This document shows, one piece after another, positions 27,614 through 35,893 of a stretch of DNA of 64,000 nucleotides. Numbering within the stretch: position 1 is the first letter of the stretch; the number at the start of each line of letters is the position of its first letter. The translations under genes were made by a program, and so were the position numbers. The stretch is from Oerskovia merdavium. GTDB lineage: Bacteria > Actinomycetota > Actinomycetes > Actinomycetales > Cellulomonadaceae. Under the pieces are notes generated by a model. The model was not told the DNA's origin, did not search any database, and saw only the letters and a program-made list of their open reading frames with translations. The DNA lies in assembly GCF_014836755.1 (NCBI RefSeq), contig NZ_JACSQF010000009.1, positions 105,291 through 169,290 of the forward strand, written 5' to 3'.

Positions 27614-27808
27614 TCAGGTTTGAGCGCCTCTCGCAGGCTCGACGTGCTCACTGCCGGCCACCTTCCGTGGCAGCGGCGCCGCCATGCCCAGGATCTCGGG
27701 GGCGAAGGAGAACATCTCCCGGCGCAGCGCGCGCTCGGCGTCCGCCTTGCGCTGGGCCTTGCTCATGGTCGCCCTCGTGGACCTGCTCCTGCTCGTTCGG
27801 TCGCTCAT
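27614..27808 (-). CDS. Small basic protein coupled to the upstream membrane protein
   Basis: 64 residues starting MSDRTSRSRSTRATMSKAQRKADAERALRREMF, strongly basic in its first half, then mostly neutral. Its ATG overlaps the stop of the upstream gene (TGATG), the usual sign of translational coupling, which is the main reason for calling it. No family is recognised. The 150 bases between it and the NYN gene hold no supported gene. Confidence 0.5.
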   Translation of the reverse strand: MSDRTSRSRSTRATMSKAQRKADAERALRREMFSFAPEILGMAAPLPRKVAGSEHVEPARGAQT

Positions 27809-28422
27809 CACTCCGCCTCTTCCACCGTCACGACCCCGTCCATCCCCCGGTCCGGGTGATACGACCAGGCGACCGTGATGCCGTCCCAGCTCTCCTCCTG
27901 GCGCCCGTCCATGGACGTCGTCTGCCCCATGTGGGAGAGCACGGCAGCGGGCACCTCCAGGACGTCGAGCACGCATTCGATGTCCTGGAAGTCTGCTCCG
28001 CCGAGGTAGTCCTCCTTCCCCTTGTTGTCGAAGGTCAAGGACAGTCCCTCGTCGGCAACGACGAACCACGTGCTCTCGGCCTGGCCGCACAGGCCCACTG
28101 CCTTGGTCAGGGTCTCCGCGCGAGCCGCCTGCGCTGTGGCGGCCGAGACCTGATCGGCACGCGCTTCGGCTGCCACCTCCCGTTCCTGTGCAGCGTCCTG
28201 CCCCGCGCCGATCGCGGCCATACCGCCGGCCCCGACGACGAGTCCGATCACTCCCGTCACGACGGGCAGCACCCAGGTGGGTCGCTTCCCCGGCCCGACG
28301 GCGGGGCTCCCCTCTCCCGTCGACGCCGCCCAGACCTGGGCGTCGGTTGGCGACGGGGGCGGCGGAACGTCGGCAGCGAGTTCGCCGCTGTCCGGGACGG
28401 GCGCGGTGGGCTGGTCAGTCAT
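27808..28422 (-). CDS. Single-pass membrane protein of unknown function
   Basis: 204 residues from ATG 28422, which has an AGGAG box four bases upstream. Residues 1-50 are Pro/Ser/Asp-rich, 52-75 form one transmembrane helix (WVLPVVTGVIGLVVGAGGMAA), 76-105 a helical Ala/Glu-rich stalk, and the remaining 100 residues an external domain with two Cys (VGLCGQAESTWFVV, FQDIECVLDVLEVP) that may form a disulfide. The domain layout resembles many actinobacterial secreted sensors, but no function can be assigned. The 231-base gap to the divergent DUF2510 gene probably holds both promoters; a GATC-rich stretch near 28526 is the only feature noticed. Confidence 0.65.
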   Translation of the reverse strand: MTDQPTAPVPDSGELAADVPPPPSPTDAQVWAASTGEGSPAVGPGKRPTWVLPVVTGVIGLVVGAGGMAAIGAGQDAAQEREVAAEARADQVSAATAQAARAETLTKAVGLCGQAESTWFVVADEGLSLTFDNKGKEDYLGGADFQDIECVLDVLEVPAAVLSHMGQTTSMDGRQEESWDGITVAWSYHPDRGMDGVVTVEEAE

Positions 28423-28653
28423 GGTTTCTCCTGGGATCACGGTGGAACGGGGTTCAGGGGATCGACCCGGTGCTCAGTCTCTGCGGCGCAGGGGTGGGAC
28501 GCGACGAGTGCCGCGATAAGGGGATGATCAGATAGATCGCGATCGCCGGTAGCGTCTGCGGGTGATAGTCGGCGATGCCCGGCGAGCCGCATCCCAGCCG
28601 TCGACGCCGAGCACCTGAGCACGGAAGTCGCCACCACAGCCGAGGAGAACACC

Positions 28654-28938
28654 GTGACCCACCAGCCCGGCTGGTACCCCGACCCGTACGACCCGCGGCT
28701 GGTGCGCTGGTTTGACGGGCAGCAGTGGACCCGGCACTCACAGGCCGTCCAGACCACCGTGCCTTCTCCAAGCCCCCGGAAGCTGAGCACGGGTTCGATC
28801 GTGCTGATCGTGGTGGGCGCGATCCTCCTCCTGTGTGCGATCGTCGCGATGATCCTCGGCGTCGTCGCCCTCGTTGCGTTCTTCGCGAATATCGCTCAGG
28901 GAGTCGTCTGCGGAGAGAGCCCGCACTACTGCACGTAG
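28654..28938 (+). CDS. Small DUF2510 membrane protein
   Basis: 94 residues. The N-terminus is a DUF2510 motif, QPGWYPDPYDPRLVRWFDGQQWTRH, with the characteristic Pro-Gly-Trp-Tyr-X-Asp-Pro and the Trp-Asp-Gly-X-X-Trp. Residues about 48-80 form a long hydrophobic helix (IVLIVVGAILLLCAIVAMILG). The C-terminus VVCGESPHYCT has two Cys and is presumably outside. DUF2510 proteins are widespread in actinobacteria and of unknown function. Confidence 0.8.
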   Translation: MTHQPGWYPDPYDPRLVRWFDGQQWTRHSQAVQTTVPSPSPRKLSTGSIVLIVVGAILLLCAIVAMILGVVALVAFFANIAQGVVCGESPHYCT

Positions 28939-28973
28939 CAGGTTCCGGTCGGAGGCGCTCACCGCGGACATGT

Positions 28974-29372
28974 TCAGCCCCCGTTGAGCGCGTTCTCGTA
29001 CTCCAGGGCGGACTGCATGAGCTCGTCCTCGGTCACGAAGCCGTCCCACTCGCGCAGGTACGGCCTGTCGAAGTCGATTCCGTTGCTGCACTCGACGTCG
29101 TCGTGCCAGTCCTCGTTGAAGGTGATCGAGAGATAGCACGACCAGGCTGCCGGCTGTTCGGGCGCCATCTGTTCCCACTGGTACTCCAGGTCGTACTCGT
29201 CCGGGACACCCTCTTCTGGTACGTAGATCGCAGGCTCTTCGTAGTTTCCGAAGTCGTCAGTGTCGTTGGCCCAGATTCCATGGGACCCGCTTCCGCCCGG
29301 GGCATAGGCGGCGCAGCCCGTCGTCAGGAGTCCCAGGAAAGACAAGACGACGACCCCGGCTGTTTTCCGCAC
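28974..29372 (-). CDS. Small lipoprotein
   Basis: 132 residues from a GTG at 29372 preceded by AGAAGGGAG. The N-terminus RKTAGVVVLSFLGLLTTGCAAY is a lipoprotein signal with lipobox LTTGC, so the mature protein is lipid-anchored at the outer face of the membrane. The mature part is acidic and rich in Tyr, Trp and Glu, with Cys pair WSCYLSITF and DVECSNGIDF. No family is recognised. It ends close to the DUF2510 gene, which converges on it. Confidence 0.7.
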   Translation of the reverse strand: MRKTAGVVVLSFLGLLTTGCAAYAPGGSGSHGIWANDTDDFGNYEEPAIYVPEEGVPDEYDLEYQWEQMAPEQPAAWSCYLSITFNEDWHDDVECSNGIDFDRPYLREWDGFVTEDELMQSALEYENALNGG

Positions 29373-29466
29373 CGCGTTCCGCTCCCTTCTACGCTTCGAT
29401 CGTCTTGTGCTCAGCGGCCCGATATTAGTCACCTCCGTCACCGTCGGACAGGGTCGGCCGGGTGAA

Positions 29467-29988
29467 CTATCCGAAGAATCCCGCGACCACGACAGAGACG
29501 AGACACGCCGCGATCGACGAGACGAGCATCGGGGCGGCTCGCCGACGGGCATCCCGTCGGAGGCGCCCGGTCTCCGATGCTCTCTCGGCCTCCCAGGCCG
29601 CGACGAGCCCCGGGTACGCGGCGGTCGCGCGGTCGAACTCGACGTTGAGACGAGCCTGGCGTTCTGCCTGATCGGCCCGCGCGCGAACCATCTCGGCGAC
29701 CCAGACCTCGTGGTCCGGGTTCACCTGGTGGGCGTAGCGCGGGCCGTAGCGCTTGATGCACGTCGAGCCGACCCGGGCTCGCATGCTCTCGCCGTTGGTC
29801 AGCGGCCGGCCACAGATCACGCACACCCGCGAGAGCAGCGGGATCTGCCGCGGAGGCTCGCGCCGGACGCGCCCCAGCTTCGCGACCGTGCGATGCGGCC
29901 GGCGTGGGCGACGGTAGTCCAGGTGTCGGCCGAAGAGGACAGCGCTCACCACGAACCAGATGAGGCTCGAGAGCAGGGCGACCGCCAC
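29467..29988 (-). CDS. Zinc-finger membrane protein, possibly frameshifted at its 5' end
   Basis: 173 residues from a GTG at 29988. One hydrophobic segment at the N-terminus (ALLSSLIWFVVSAVLFG), then a DUF6011-like zinc site CVICGRPLTNGESMRARVGSTCIKRYG, a helical coiled part and a C-terminal hydrophobic helix. Open reading continues upstream of the GTG in the same frame for about 45 codons through another strongly hydrophobic stretch (RKRWLLLVAALLVGALGLL) that has no start codon. A different frame from ATG 30149, with a reasonable ribosome site, reaches the same place at ARRRRAG. A one-base shift near 30060 would join the two into one 2-helix protein. Either a sequence error or a broken gene is possible. 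Confidence 0.6.
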   Translation of the reverse strand: MAVALLSSLIWFVVSAVLFGRHLDYRRPRRPHRTVAKLGRVRREPPRQIPLLSRVCVICGRPLTNGESMRARVGSTCIKRYGPRYAHQVNPDHEVWVAEMVRARADQAERQARLNVEFDRATAAYPGLVAAWEAERASETGRLRRDARRRAAPMLVSSIAACLVSVVVAGFFG

Positions 29989-30242
29989 AGCGGGTCCTCC
30001 GAGGAGCCCGAGGGCGCCGACCAGGAGGGCGGCGACCAGCAGCAGCCAGCGCTTCCGGCCCGACGGCGCCGGGCCCGTTCGTGGATCGGGTCCGCGGGGG
30101 CGGCACCCGCCTCGGGCGCCACGTCAGTGACGCCGGCGTGATGGTTCATGACTTCCTGCTGTCGGGTGAAGGGTGCGGCGGGCAGGGGAGATCGGGCGAC
30201 GACGACATCGCCGCCTCCGGGAGGGTCGGTCGAAATGAGCGG

Positions 30243-30307
30243 TGATCGAGATGCGGCGAACGGGGGCTGATCAGGCGCAATGGCCCCCGTGAGCCGCATC
30301 TCGATCA
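30243..30307. terminator. 25-base inverted repeat downstream of hsdS
   Basis: Arms 30243-30267 and 30283-30307 pair over 25 bases with two central mismatches (outer arm TGATCGAGATGCGGC), around a 15-base centre. It sits 32 bases beyond the hsdS stop and would end the hsdM-hsdS transcript. No T-run follows. Confidence 0.6.
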
Positions 30308-30338
30308 CACAGGATCGCGGCGGCGTCGCGGATCGCGG

Positions 30339-31523
30339 TCAGGCGACCTCGGAGACGGCGCGCTCGGCATCCTTGACACGGAGCTTGCCGGACATGAGCT
30401 GCGGGAGCAGGGCGTCGCGGGTGGCGGCGAGGGTGCGGCTCTCGTCACGGCTCGAGATCGCCCGCAAGCCGAGTGCATCGATCTGCCCAACCAGCACATC
30501 ACTCATGACACGAGGGTCTGGGACGAGCGTCGACAGCATCTCAGCCGGCTTGACGCGCTGATGGCTCCCAGAGGTTCCGGCGACCATCGCCTCAAGAGCC
30601 GATCCGAAAGCAGGCTGCGACGTCAGCGCCCAGAGCAACGTTGTCGACGAGAACCTCGGCCGAAGGGTGACGAACTCCGTCGAAGCCAGGGAAGTCAACG
30701 GCGAGATAGTCGGGATATTCCAGACCCGGGGAAACCGCGGGTTCAGCTTCGACACGAGGACGCTCGGTTCCCCAACGAGGAACTTGTTGCTCTTGATCTC
30801 CTGCGGACCGACGACCTCGGGCTCGATCCCCGCATCAAAGGCCGGCAAGCTGAAGTGGGCCACCCTGTCATCTGCAAGCCCGTCAGGGTTCACCGTGGTC
30901 TTGATGTGCTCAACGATCTCACCGAGCGGGACCGTAACGGGCACAGCCGAAGCGAGTGTCCGCGCAAGGTCCTCGGCCGTGGAGGCAAGCTTGGTGTTGG
31001 CCGCGATCTTGTCGTCGAGCGCACCGAGCACCGCGGCAACGGCACGCTGCCGGTCGAGGGGAGGCATCAGAAGGCGATGTTCACCGATCTGACGACTGCT
31101 GATATGCGGAATAGATGTGCCGGTTTGCACCGATACGACATACTCCGCAAAAGTCGCGTTGTTCACCGCATAACCCAAGAATCTCTGATCCACCTCCCCT
31201 TTGGCTCGAAGACGCGCCACACGTTGCACCAGAAGCGAAGGGGTGTCGGATTCCTGAACTACTGCACATTTCAACCCAGCGCCTACCCATGGCCGGTCCA
31301 TGGCAAGAACAACATCATGGGGCCTCAGGCTGTACATCGCTTCGCGCGTCGATGGGTCCATCCACTTCACACCATCCCATTTCGCAACGCCCTGCCCAAC
31401 GTTGTCTCCGCGCAGAAGCCTGTGACTTCCAGAATCCCGAAAGTCGGAACTCTTAAACGGAAATCCGCAGACGATATCCGCCGAATCGGCAAGTGTTGAC
31501 TCGCGCCACCCCTCCGGGATCAC
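30339..31523 (-). CDS. hsdS: Type I restriction enzyme specificity subunit
   Basis: 394-residue DNA recognition subunit. Two target-recognition domains are laid out in tandem: residues 1-150 (PEGWRESTLADSADIVCG, FPFKSSDFRDSG) and about 205-350 (VPLGEIVEHIKTTVNPDG, FLVGEPSVLVSKLNPRFPRVW). Each is followed by a conserved helix: PPLDRQRAVAAVLGALDDKIAANTKLASTAEDLA and DALGLRAISSRDESRTLAATRDALLPQLMSGKL. The sequence is visibly less GC-rich in the domain region than in neighbouring genes, as often seen in exchanged recognition domains. The GTG start overlaps the hsdM stop by four bases. Confidence 0.92.
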   Translation of the reverse strand: MIPEGWRESTLADSADIVCGFPFKSSDFRDSGSHRLLRGDNVGQGVAKWDGVKWMDPSTREAMYSLRPHDVVLAMDRPWVGAGLKCAVVQESDTPSLLVQRVARLRAKGEVDQRFLGYAVNNATFAEYVVSVQTGTSIPHISSRQIGEHRLLMPPLDRQRAVAAVLGALDDKIAANTKLASTAEDLARTLASAVPVTVPLGEIVEHIKTTVNPDGLADDRVAHFSLPAFDAGIEPEVVGPQEIKSNKFLVGEPSVLVSKLNPRFPRVWNIPTISPLTSLASTEFVTLRPRFSSTTLLWALTSQPAFGSALEAMVAGTSGSHQRVKPAEMLSTLVPDPRVMSDVLVGQIDALGLRAISSRDESRTLAATRDALLPQLMSGKLRVKDAERAVSEVA

Positions 31524-33217
31524 AGAACCCTCCCCAGCTGCTCCCGCACCACGGCCTCGAGCCGTGCCGACTCCTCGAACTGCTCGAAGAGCTCGCCCGT
31601 CAGCCGCGCGATCTTGTCCTCGATGGGCTCGCCGTCGTCCTCGACCTCGGCGGCCCCGACGTAGCGTCCGGGCGTGAGCGCGTATCCCGCGTCCTTGATC
31701 TCGGCCAGGCTCACGGAGCGGGCGAAGCCCAGCTCGTCGTCGTACACCGCTCCCGCGGCAACCGCCGAGGGGGTGCCACGCCACGCGTGGTAGGTCCCCG
31801 CGATCTTGGCGATGTCGTCGTCGGACAGCGCGCGCTCGGCTCGGTCGACCATGTACCCGAGGTTGCGGGCGTCGATGAACAGCACCTGCCCGGTGCGATC
31901 CACAGAACCGCGAGCGCCCGCCGTCTTGTCCTTGGCGAAGAACCAGACGCACACGGGGATGCCCGTGGAGCGGAAGAGCTGGGTCGGCAGCGCGACCATG
32001 CAGCTCACGAGGTCGGCCTCGACGATCTGCGCGCGGATCTCGCCCTCGCCGCCCGAGTTGGACGACATGGACCCGTTGGCCATGACCACGGCCGCATACC
32101 CGGTAGGCGTCAGCTTGGAGAGGATGTGCTGGATCCACGCGTAGTTCGCATTGCCCACGGGCGGAACACCGAAGCGCCAGCGCGGGTCCGACTCCGAGCG
32201 CGACCAGTCCTTGATGTTGAACGGCGGGTTGGACATGACGTAGTCCATCGGGGTGTCCGCGTGCTGGTCGCGCGCGAACGTGTCCCCCCAGCGGGGCCCC
32301 AGGTTGCCCGTGAGACCGTGGATCGCGAGGTTCATCTTCGCGAGGCGCCACGTGCGCTCGTTGAGCTCCTGGCCGTAGACCGAGATCTCCTGCGGGCTTC
32401 CGCCGTGCTTCTCGATGAACTTCTCGGCCTGCACGAACATGCCGCCCGACCCGCACGCCGGGTCGTACACGCGCCCGCTGTACGGCTCGAGGACCTCCAC
32501 GAGGACCCGCACCACGCCCGCGGGCGTGTAGAACTCGCCGCCGCGCTTGCCCTCGGCGCGCGCGAACTTCTCCAGGAAGTACTCGTACACCTCGCCCAGC
32601 AGGTCGCGCGCCTTGGACGCGCCCTGACCCGTGAAGCGCGTCGAGTTGAACAGGTCGAGCAGCTCGCCCAGGCGTCGCTGCTCCACGTTGTCACGGTTGA
32701 AGATGCGCGGCAGCGTGGCCGCGAGCGACGGGTTGGACCCCATGATCTGGTCCATGGCGTCGTCGATCAGCTGCCCGATCGGCGCGAACGGCTCGCCCAT
32801 GGCCGCCGGCCGGCCCTTCGCGTTCTCCGCGAGGTATCCCCAACGTGCGCGGACGGGGATCCAGAAGACCCCAGCTCTCGTGTACTCGTCGATGTCCTCG
32901 AGGAACTGCTGGCTCTGCTCCTCGCTCAGGCCGTCGGCGGCGAGCTCCGCGAGGATCTCGCCGCGACGCTCCTCGAACGCGTCCGAGACGTACTTGAGGA
33001 ACACGAGCCCCAGGATCACGTCCTTGTACTGCGAGGCGTCCATGGAGCCGCGGAGCTTGTCCGCGGCCTTCCACAGCGTGTCCTTGAGCTCCTTCATCGA
33101 CGAAGGAGCTGAGGGAGCCGCCTTGCTCGTGGCTGCTGCCTTGGTGCGGGGAGGCACTTGTCCTGCTTTCTTCGGGGTCGTGGGGACGTCGAACAGGGTC
33201 GGGGCGTCGTCAGGCAT
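31520..33217 (-). CDS. hsdM: Type I restriction-modification methyltransferase subunit
   Basis: 565-residue N6-adenine methylase. The N-terminal 45 residues are an Ala/Lys/Pro-rich tail. HsdM_N helices follow (LWKAADKLRGSMDASQYKDVILGLVFLKYVSDAFE), then the catalytic domain: FYTPAGVVRVLVEVL, YDPACGSGGMFVQ near 250 (SAM-binding motif I) and DYVMSNPPFNIKDW near 326 (motif IV with the Asn-Pro-Pro-Phe active site). All catalytic motifs are intact. Its start overlaps the end of the methylase-like gene upstream by eight bases, and its stop overlaps hsdS, so the three are one translation unit. Confidence 0.95.
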   Translation of the reverse strand: MPDDAPTLFDVPTTPKKAGQVPPRTKAAATSKAAPSAPSSMKELKDTLWKAADKLRGSMDASQYKDVILGLVFLKYVSDAFEERRGEILAELAADGLSEEQSQQFLEDIDEYTRAGVFWIPVRARWGYLAENAKGRPAAMGEPFAPIGQLIDDAMDQIMGSNPSLAATLPRIFNRDNVEQRRLGELLDLFNSTRFTGQGASKARDLLGEVYEYFLEKFARAEGKRGGEFYTPAGVVRVLVEVLEPYSGRVYDPACGSGGMFVQAEKFIEKHGGSPQEISVYGQELNERTWRLAKMNLAIHGLTGNLGPRWGDTFARDQHADTPMDYVMSNPPFNIKDWSRSESDPRWRFGVPPVGNANYAWIQHILSKLTPTGYAAVVMANGSMSSNSGGEGEIRAQIVEADLVSCMVALPTQLFRSTGIPVCVWFFAKDKTAGARGSVDRTGQVLFIDARNLGYMVDRAERALSDDDIAKIAGTYHAWRGTPSAVAAGAVYDDELGFARSVSLAEIKDAGYALTPGRYVGAAEVEDDGEPIEDKIARLTGELFEQFEESARLEAVVREQLGRVL

Positions 33218-35249
33218 TGTCCACCGTTCGGAGCTGGATGAGGGCGTCGGCGACGCCCCGGGTCAGGGTCGTGCGGAGCTCGGCGAGGCGTCGGGCCTCG
33301 TCGAGCACCAGGGTTTCGCGCTGCCCGACGGCGGCGAGCAGCTCTTCGAGAGCGCTCACCTGGTCCTCGGGGACCTCGCGCACCTCCCACGTGCGCCACC
33401 GCTTGGCGGTCGCACGCTGGGACGTGATGTCCTCGGCGAGGACGTGCGGGACGAGGCCAGGGGCTCGCGCCCGGTCGATGCGCAGCACCTGCGCCGGGAA
33501 CTCGACCACGGACAGTCCGACGTGGTCGACCACTGCGGCCGGGTAGGGCGCGGTGCAGAAGATCACGTCGCCAGGCTCGGTGTACCGGGCGGCCGGGAGC
33601 GTCGAGAACGTGAGCCGGTCCATTCGACGGTCGCCGAGGATCACGTCACCGGTCAGCTCGGCAGGACCGACGACCGGCACCTCTCCGACCGCACCGACGG
33701 CGCGGGGGTCCAGCCGGTTCCCGGAGATCCTGCGCACGCCATCGCGGGCCTCGACCGACCGGAGCGTCTCGCGGCGCGGGTCTCGCCCCGGGCCGGGGAC
33801 GACGGACTCGGCCCCCGCGAGCCCGAGACCTGTGGCGAGCTCGTGGGCATGCACGGCCGCGCGGCCGCCGTCGTCCCGCTGTCCGACTCGGAGCTGGCGG
33901 AAGTCCACCGAGAGGTCGCTCTGCAGGGCGACGAGCGCGGACGTGTACGCGAACCGTGTGAAGCGGAAGGCGTGCGCCCGCACGTCGGCGAACGTCCCCT
34001 GCGCAGCGACGACGTCGGTCACCAGGTCGTCGACCACGCCCCCGTCGAGCGCTCCCCCGGTGACGCGCTCGCCCGCGAGGTCCGAGACGGTCGTCCACTG
34101 CTTGGCAAGCCTGACGTCGGCGGGCGGGTCTCCCAGGACCCAGATCGCGAGGCGTTCGCGAGAACGCCCGGGCAGAAGGCCGGCGGGAAGCTCGACGACG
34201 CTCCGCACCTGGTCGTTGCGCAGCAGGCTGGACCGGAGCTTCTCCGCCTCGCCGTCGACCGCTCCCACGAGCGCGCCCGCGGGCCCCAGCACGACGGCGA
34301 ACCGGCCGGGCTCGCGCTGCACGGCGAGGGTCTCGACCGCGCGCAGGACCTCGTCGTCGGACCACGGGGGGCTGCCGACGGGAGGGAGCTGCGCCACGAT
34401 CGTCGCGCCGGGCGAGACGGCGTGACCCACGGCGTCGTCGGCGTCGAGGTCCAGCACGCGGACGCCGAGAACACCCAGGCGCCTGCGCGCGAGCCGGGTC
34501 GCGGGATCCGTGCGCACGCCGGGCACGGCGCAGGCCGGGGCGTCGTGGTCACCGTTCGCGTCGCTCCCTGCCCGGACTGCTGCCACCAGCAGGTCGCCGC
34601 AGTCGGCGTGCGGGTTGGCGAGCATGAGCGGCCCGCGCCCGGACGTGAGCGCCAGGACGATCCTGCCCACGACGTCGAGGGCTCCGTCGGATGCTGCCGA
34701 CTCGGTGAGCGTCCTGCGTCCGGCCCTGTGCCGGTCGAGCAGGACGGCCTCGAGCGCGCCCGCCGGTGTGTAGGCGGCGTCGGCCGCCGTGTCGGCCAGC
34801 TCGCACAGGTCGCCCAGCCGGTCGCCCAGCGCCTCGATCTCCGAGTAGGCCAGGTGGTCGTCGGGGTCCACCTCGTCGGCGAGGTCGAGCACCTCTGCAC
34901 GACCGAGCGCGCCGAGGAGCTCACCCGTCTGTGCCTTGAGGTAGAGCAGCGACGTGAGGCCGTCGAGCGCCACGTCCGCGTCGAGGCCGGGGACCTCGTC
35001 CAGCGCGGCCCTCATCGCGACGTCGGCCGCGAACGAGGGGTTTCGGCCGAGTCCGCTGCGCTCGATCCACGCCGTCACCTCGGAGGCCCGGAACCGCTGC
35101 TGGTCACGACGGGTAGCGACCGCCTCGGGGAACGGCGAGGCCGCCGTCGCGTACCGCCGGCGCCACATGGAGACCACGGGGCGCTGCACGTGCGCCAGCT
35201 CGGCGATGTCCGGCAGCGACAGCGTGAGGGAGTCGAGGACCGACGGCAC
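33210..35249 (-). CDS. HTH protein with degenerate N6-methylase domain, partner of hsdM
   Basis: 679 residues from GTG 35249, chosen because AAGGGAG lies six bases upstream. Residues about 8-75 are a helix-turn-helix of MerR-like layout (LSLPDIAELAHVQRPVVSMWRRRY, RFRASEVTAWIERSG). The remainder follows the HsdM plan but with dead motifs: YTPAGALEAVLLDRH is kept, the SAM motif reads LMLANPHADCGDLLVAA near 208 instead of DPACGSG, and the NPPF position reads IVAQLPPVGSPPW near 284. The C-terminal part resembles a target-recognition domain ending in a helix (LEELLAAVGQRETLVLDEARRLAELR). It may regulate the operon or sit in the RM complex as a non-catalytic subunit. It overlaps hsdM by eight bases. 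Confidence 0.78.
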   Translation of the reverse strand: MPSVLDSLTLSLPDIAELAHVQRPVVSMWRRRYATAASPFPEAVATRRDQQRFRASEVTAWIERSGLGRNPSFAADVAMRAALDEVPGLDADVALDGLTSLLYLKAQTGELLGALGRAEVLDLADEVDPDDHLAYSEIEALGDRLGDLCELADTAADAAYTPAGALEAVLLDRHRAGRRTLTESAASDGALDVVGRIVLALTSGRGPLMLANPHADCGDLLVAAVRAGSDANGDHDAPACAVPGVRTDPATRLARRRLGVLGVRVLDLDADDAVGHAVSPGATIVAQLPPVGSPPWSDDEVLRAVETLAVQREPGRFAVVLGPAGALVGAVDGEAEKLRSSLLRNDQVRSVVELPAGLLPGRSRERLAIWVLGDPPADVRLAKQWTTVSDLAGERVTGGALDGGVVDDLVTDVVAAQGTFADVRAHAFRFTRFAYTSALVALQSDLSVDFRQLRVGQRDDGGRAAVHAHELATGLGLAGAESVVPGPGRDPRRETLRSVEARDGVRRISGNRLDPRAVGAVGEVPVVGPAELTGDVILGDRRMDRLTFSTLPAARYTEPGDVIFCTAPYPAAVVDHVGLSVVEFPAQVLRIDRARAPGLVPHVLAEDITSQRATAKRWRTWEVREVPEDQVSALEELLAAVGQRETLVLDEARRLAELRTTLTRGVADALIQLRTVDNA

Positions 35250-35349
35250 AGCAGCTCCCTTCATCAGGACCGGTAGGTGAGCGAGCTCGTCGGGCAAGCT
35301 CGCTGGAAGGACAGTAGCGCCTCCCCGATCCATTTCTGCCGCGCAACGC

Positions 35350-35368
35350 GATAAGCCGGGTTATCAGT
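35350..35368. promoter_or_regulatory. Candidate RM control box upstream of the hsdM operon
   Basis: GATAAGCCGGGTTATCAGT contains inverted repeat GATAA/TTATC around six bases and the GGGTTATCAGT string also present at 26666-26676 before hsdR. It lies 101-119 bases upstream of the first gene of the operon. The HTH of that gene's product is an obvious candidate to bind it. Confidence 0.5.
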
Positions 35369-35466
35369 TCGGCGGTGGCTCTTCCTCGTCGACTCGACCA
35401 GGCTCGTCTCAGTCGATCACCTCCGTGATCACCGCTCCGGCCACGAGCCGGGAAGGGAGGGCACGC

Positions 35467-35613
35467 ATGAGCCACGTCAGGTGCCGTTGCGGACACGTCT
35501 ACCGCATCCTCGGCGGCCGCGGCCTGTGTCCGCGCTGCGTCTCGCTGACGCCGCCGGCCTCCCCGACCGTCCCGCACGAGCCGGCCGACCGTCCCCGAGA
35601 GGACCAGCCATGA
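35467..35613 (+). CDS. Very small zinc-ribbon protein
   Basis: 48 residues: MSHVRCRCGHVYRILGGRGLCPRCVSLTP followed by a Pro-rich tail. The CRCGHVY and CPRC pairs can bind one zinc. A GGGAGGG box precedes the ATG. Its stop overlaps the start of the next gene (ATGA), so it is translated together with the DUF3892 gene. Confidence 0.65.
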   Translation: MSHVRCRCGHVYRILGGRGLCPRCVSLTPPASPTVPHEPADRPREDQP

Positions 35614-35888
35614 ACTACCTCCGCTCCGTCCGCGTCGCCCACCTGGGCACCTCGAGCCAGCACATCACCGAGCTGGGATGGTCCTCGACGACCACCGGCC
35701 AGCTCTCCCGTGCCACGCGCGACCAGGTCCACGCGTGGATCGTCACGGGCCACACCTTCCGCTCGCTGAGCCCTCAGGGAAACCAGGCGGACGTGGTCGC
35801 CAGGACGTCACCCTCCGGGACCCGCTACGTCGCCACGGTCGCCGACGGCCGCGAGACGAACAACCTGCTCAACCTCCCGCGCTTCTGA
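35610..35888 (+). CDS. DUF3892-like protein, first of a tandem pair
   Basis: 92 residues resembling DUF3892: a strand-rich start (SVRVAHLG, HITELGWSS), DQVHAWIVTGHTFRSL, then QADVVARTSPSGTRYVATVADGRETNNLLNLPRF. Function unknown; the family may bind small ligands or nucleic acid. It shares its last 33 residues' pattern with the next gene, so the pair arose by duplication. Confidence 0.7.
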   Translation: MNYLRSVRVAHLGTSSQHITELGWSSTTTGQLSRATRDQVHAWIVTGHTFRSLSPQGNQADVVARTSPSGTRYVATVADGRETNNLLNLPRF

Positions 35889-35893
35889 CGCTC

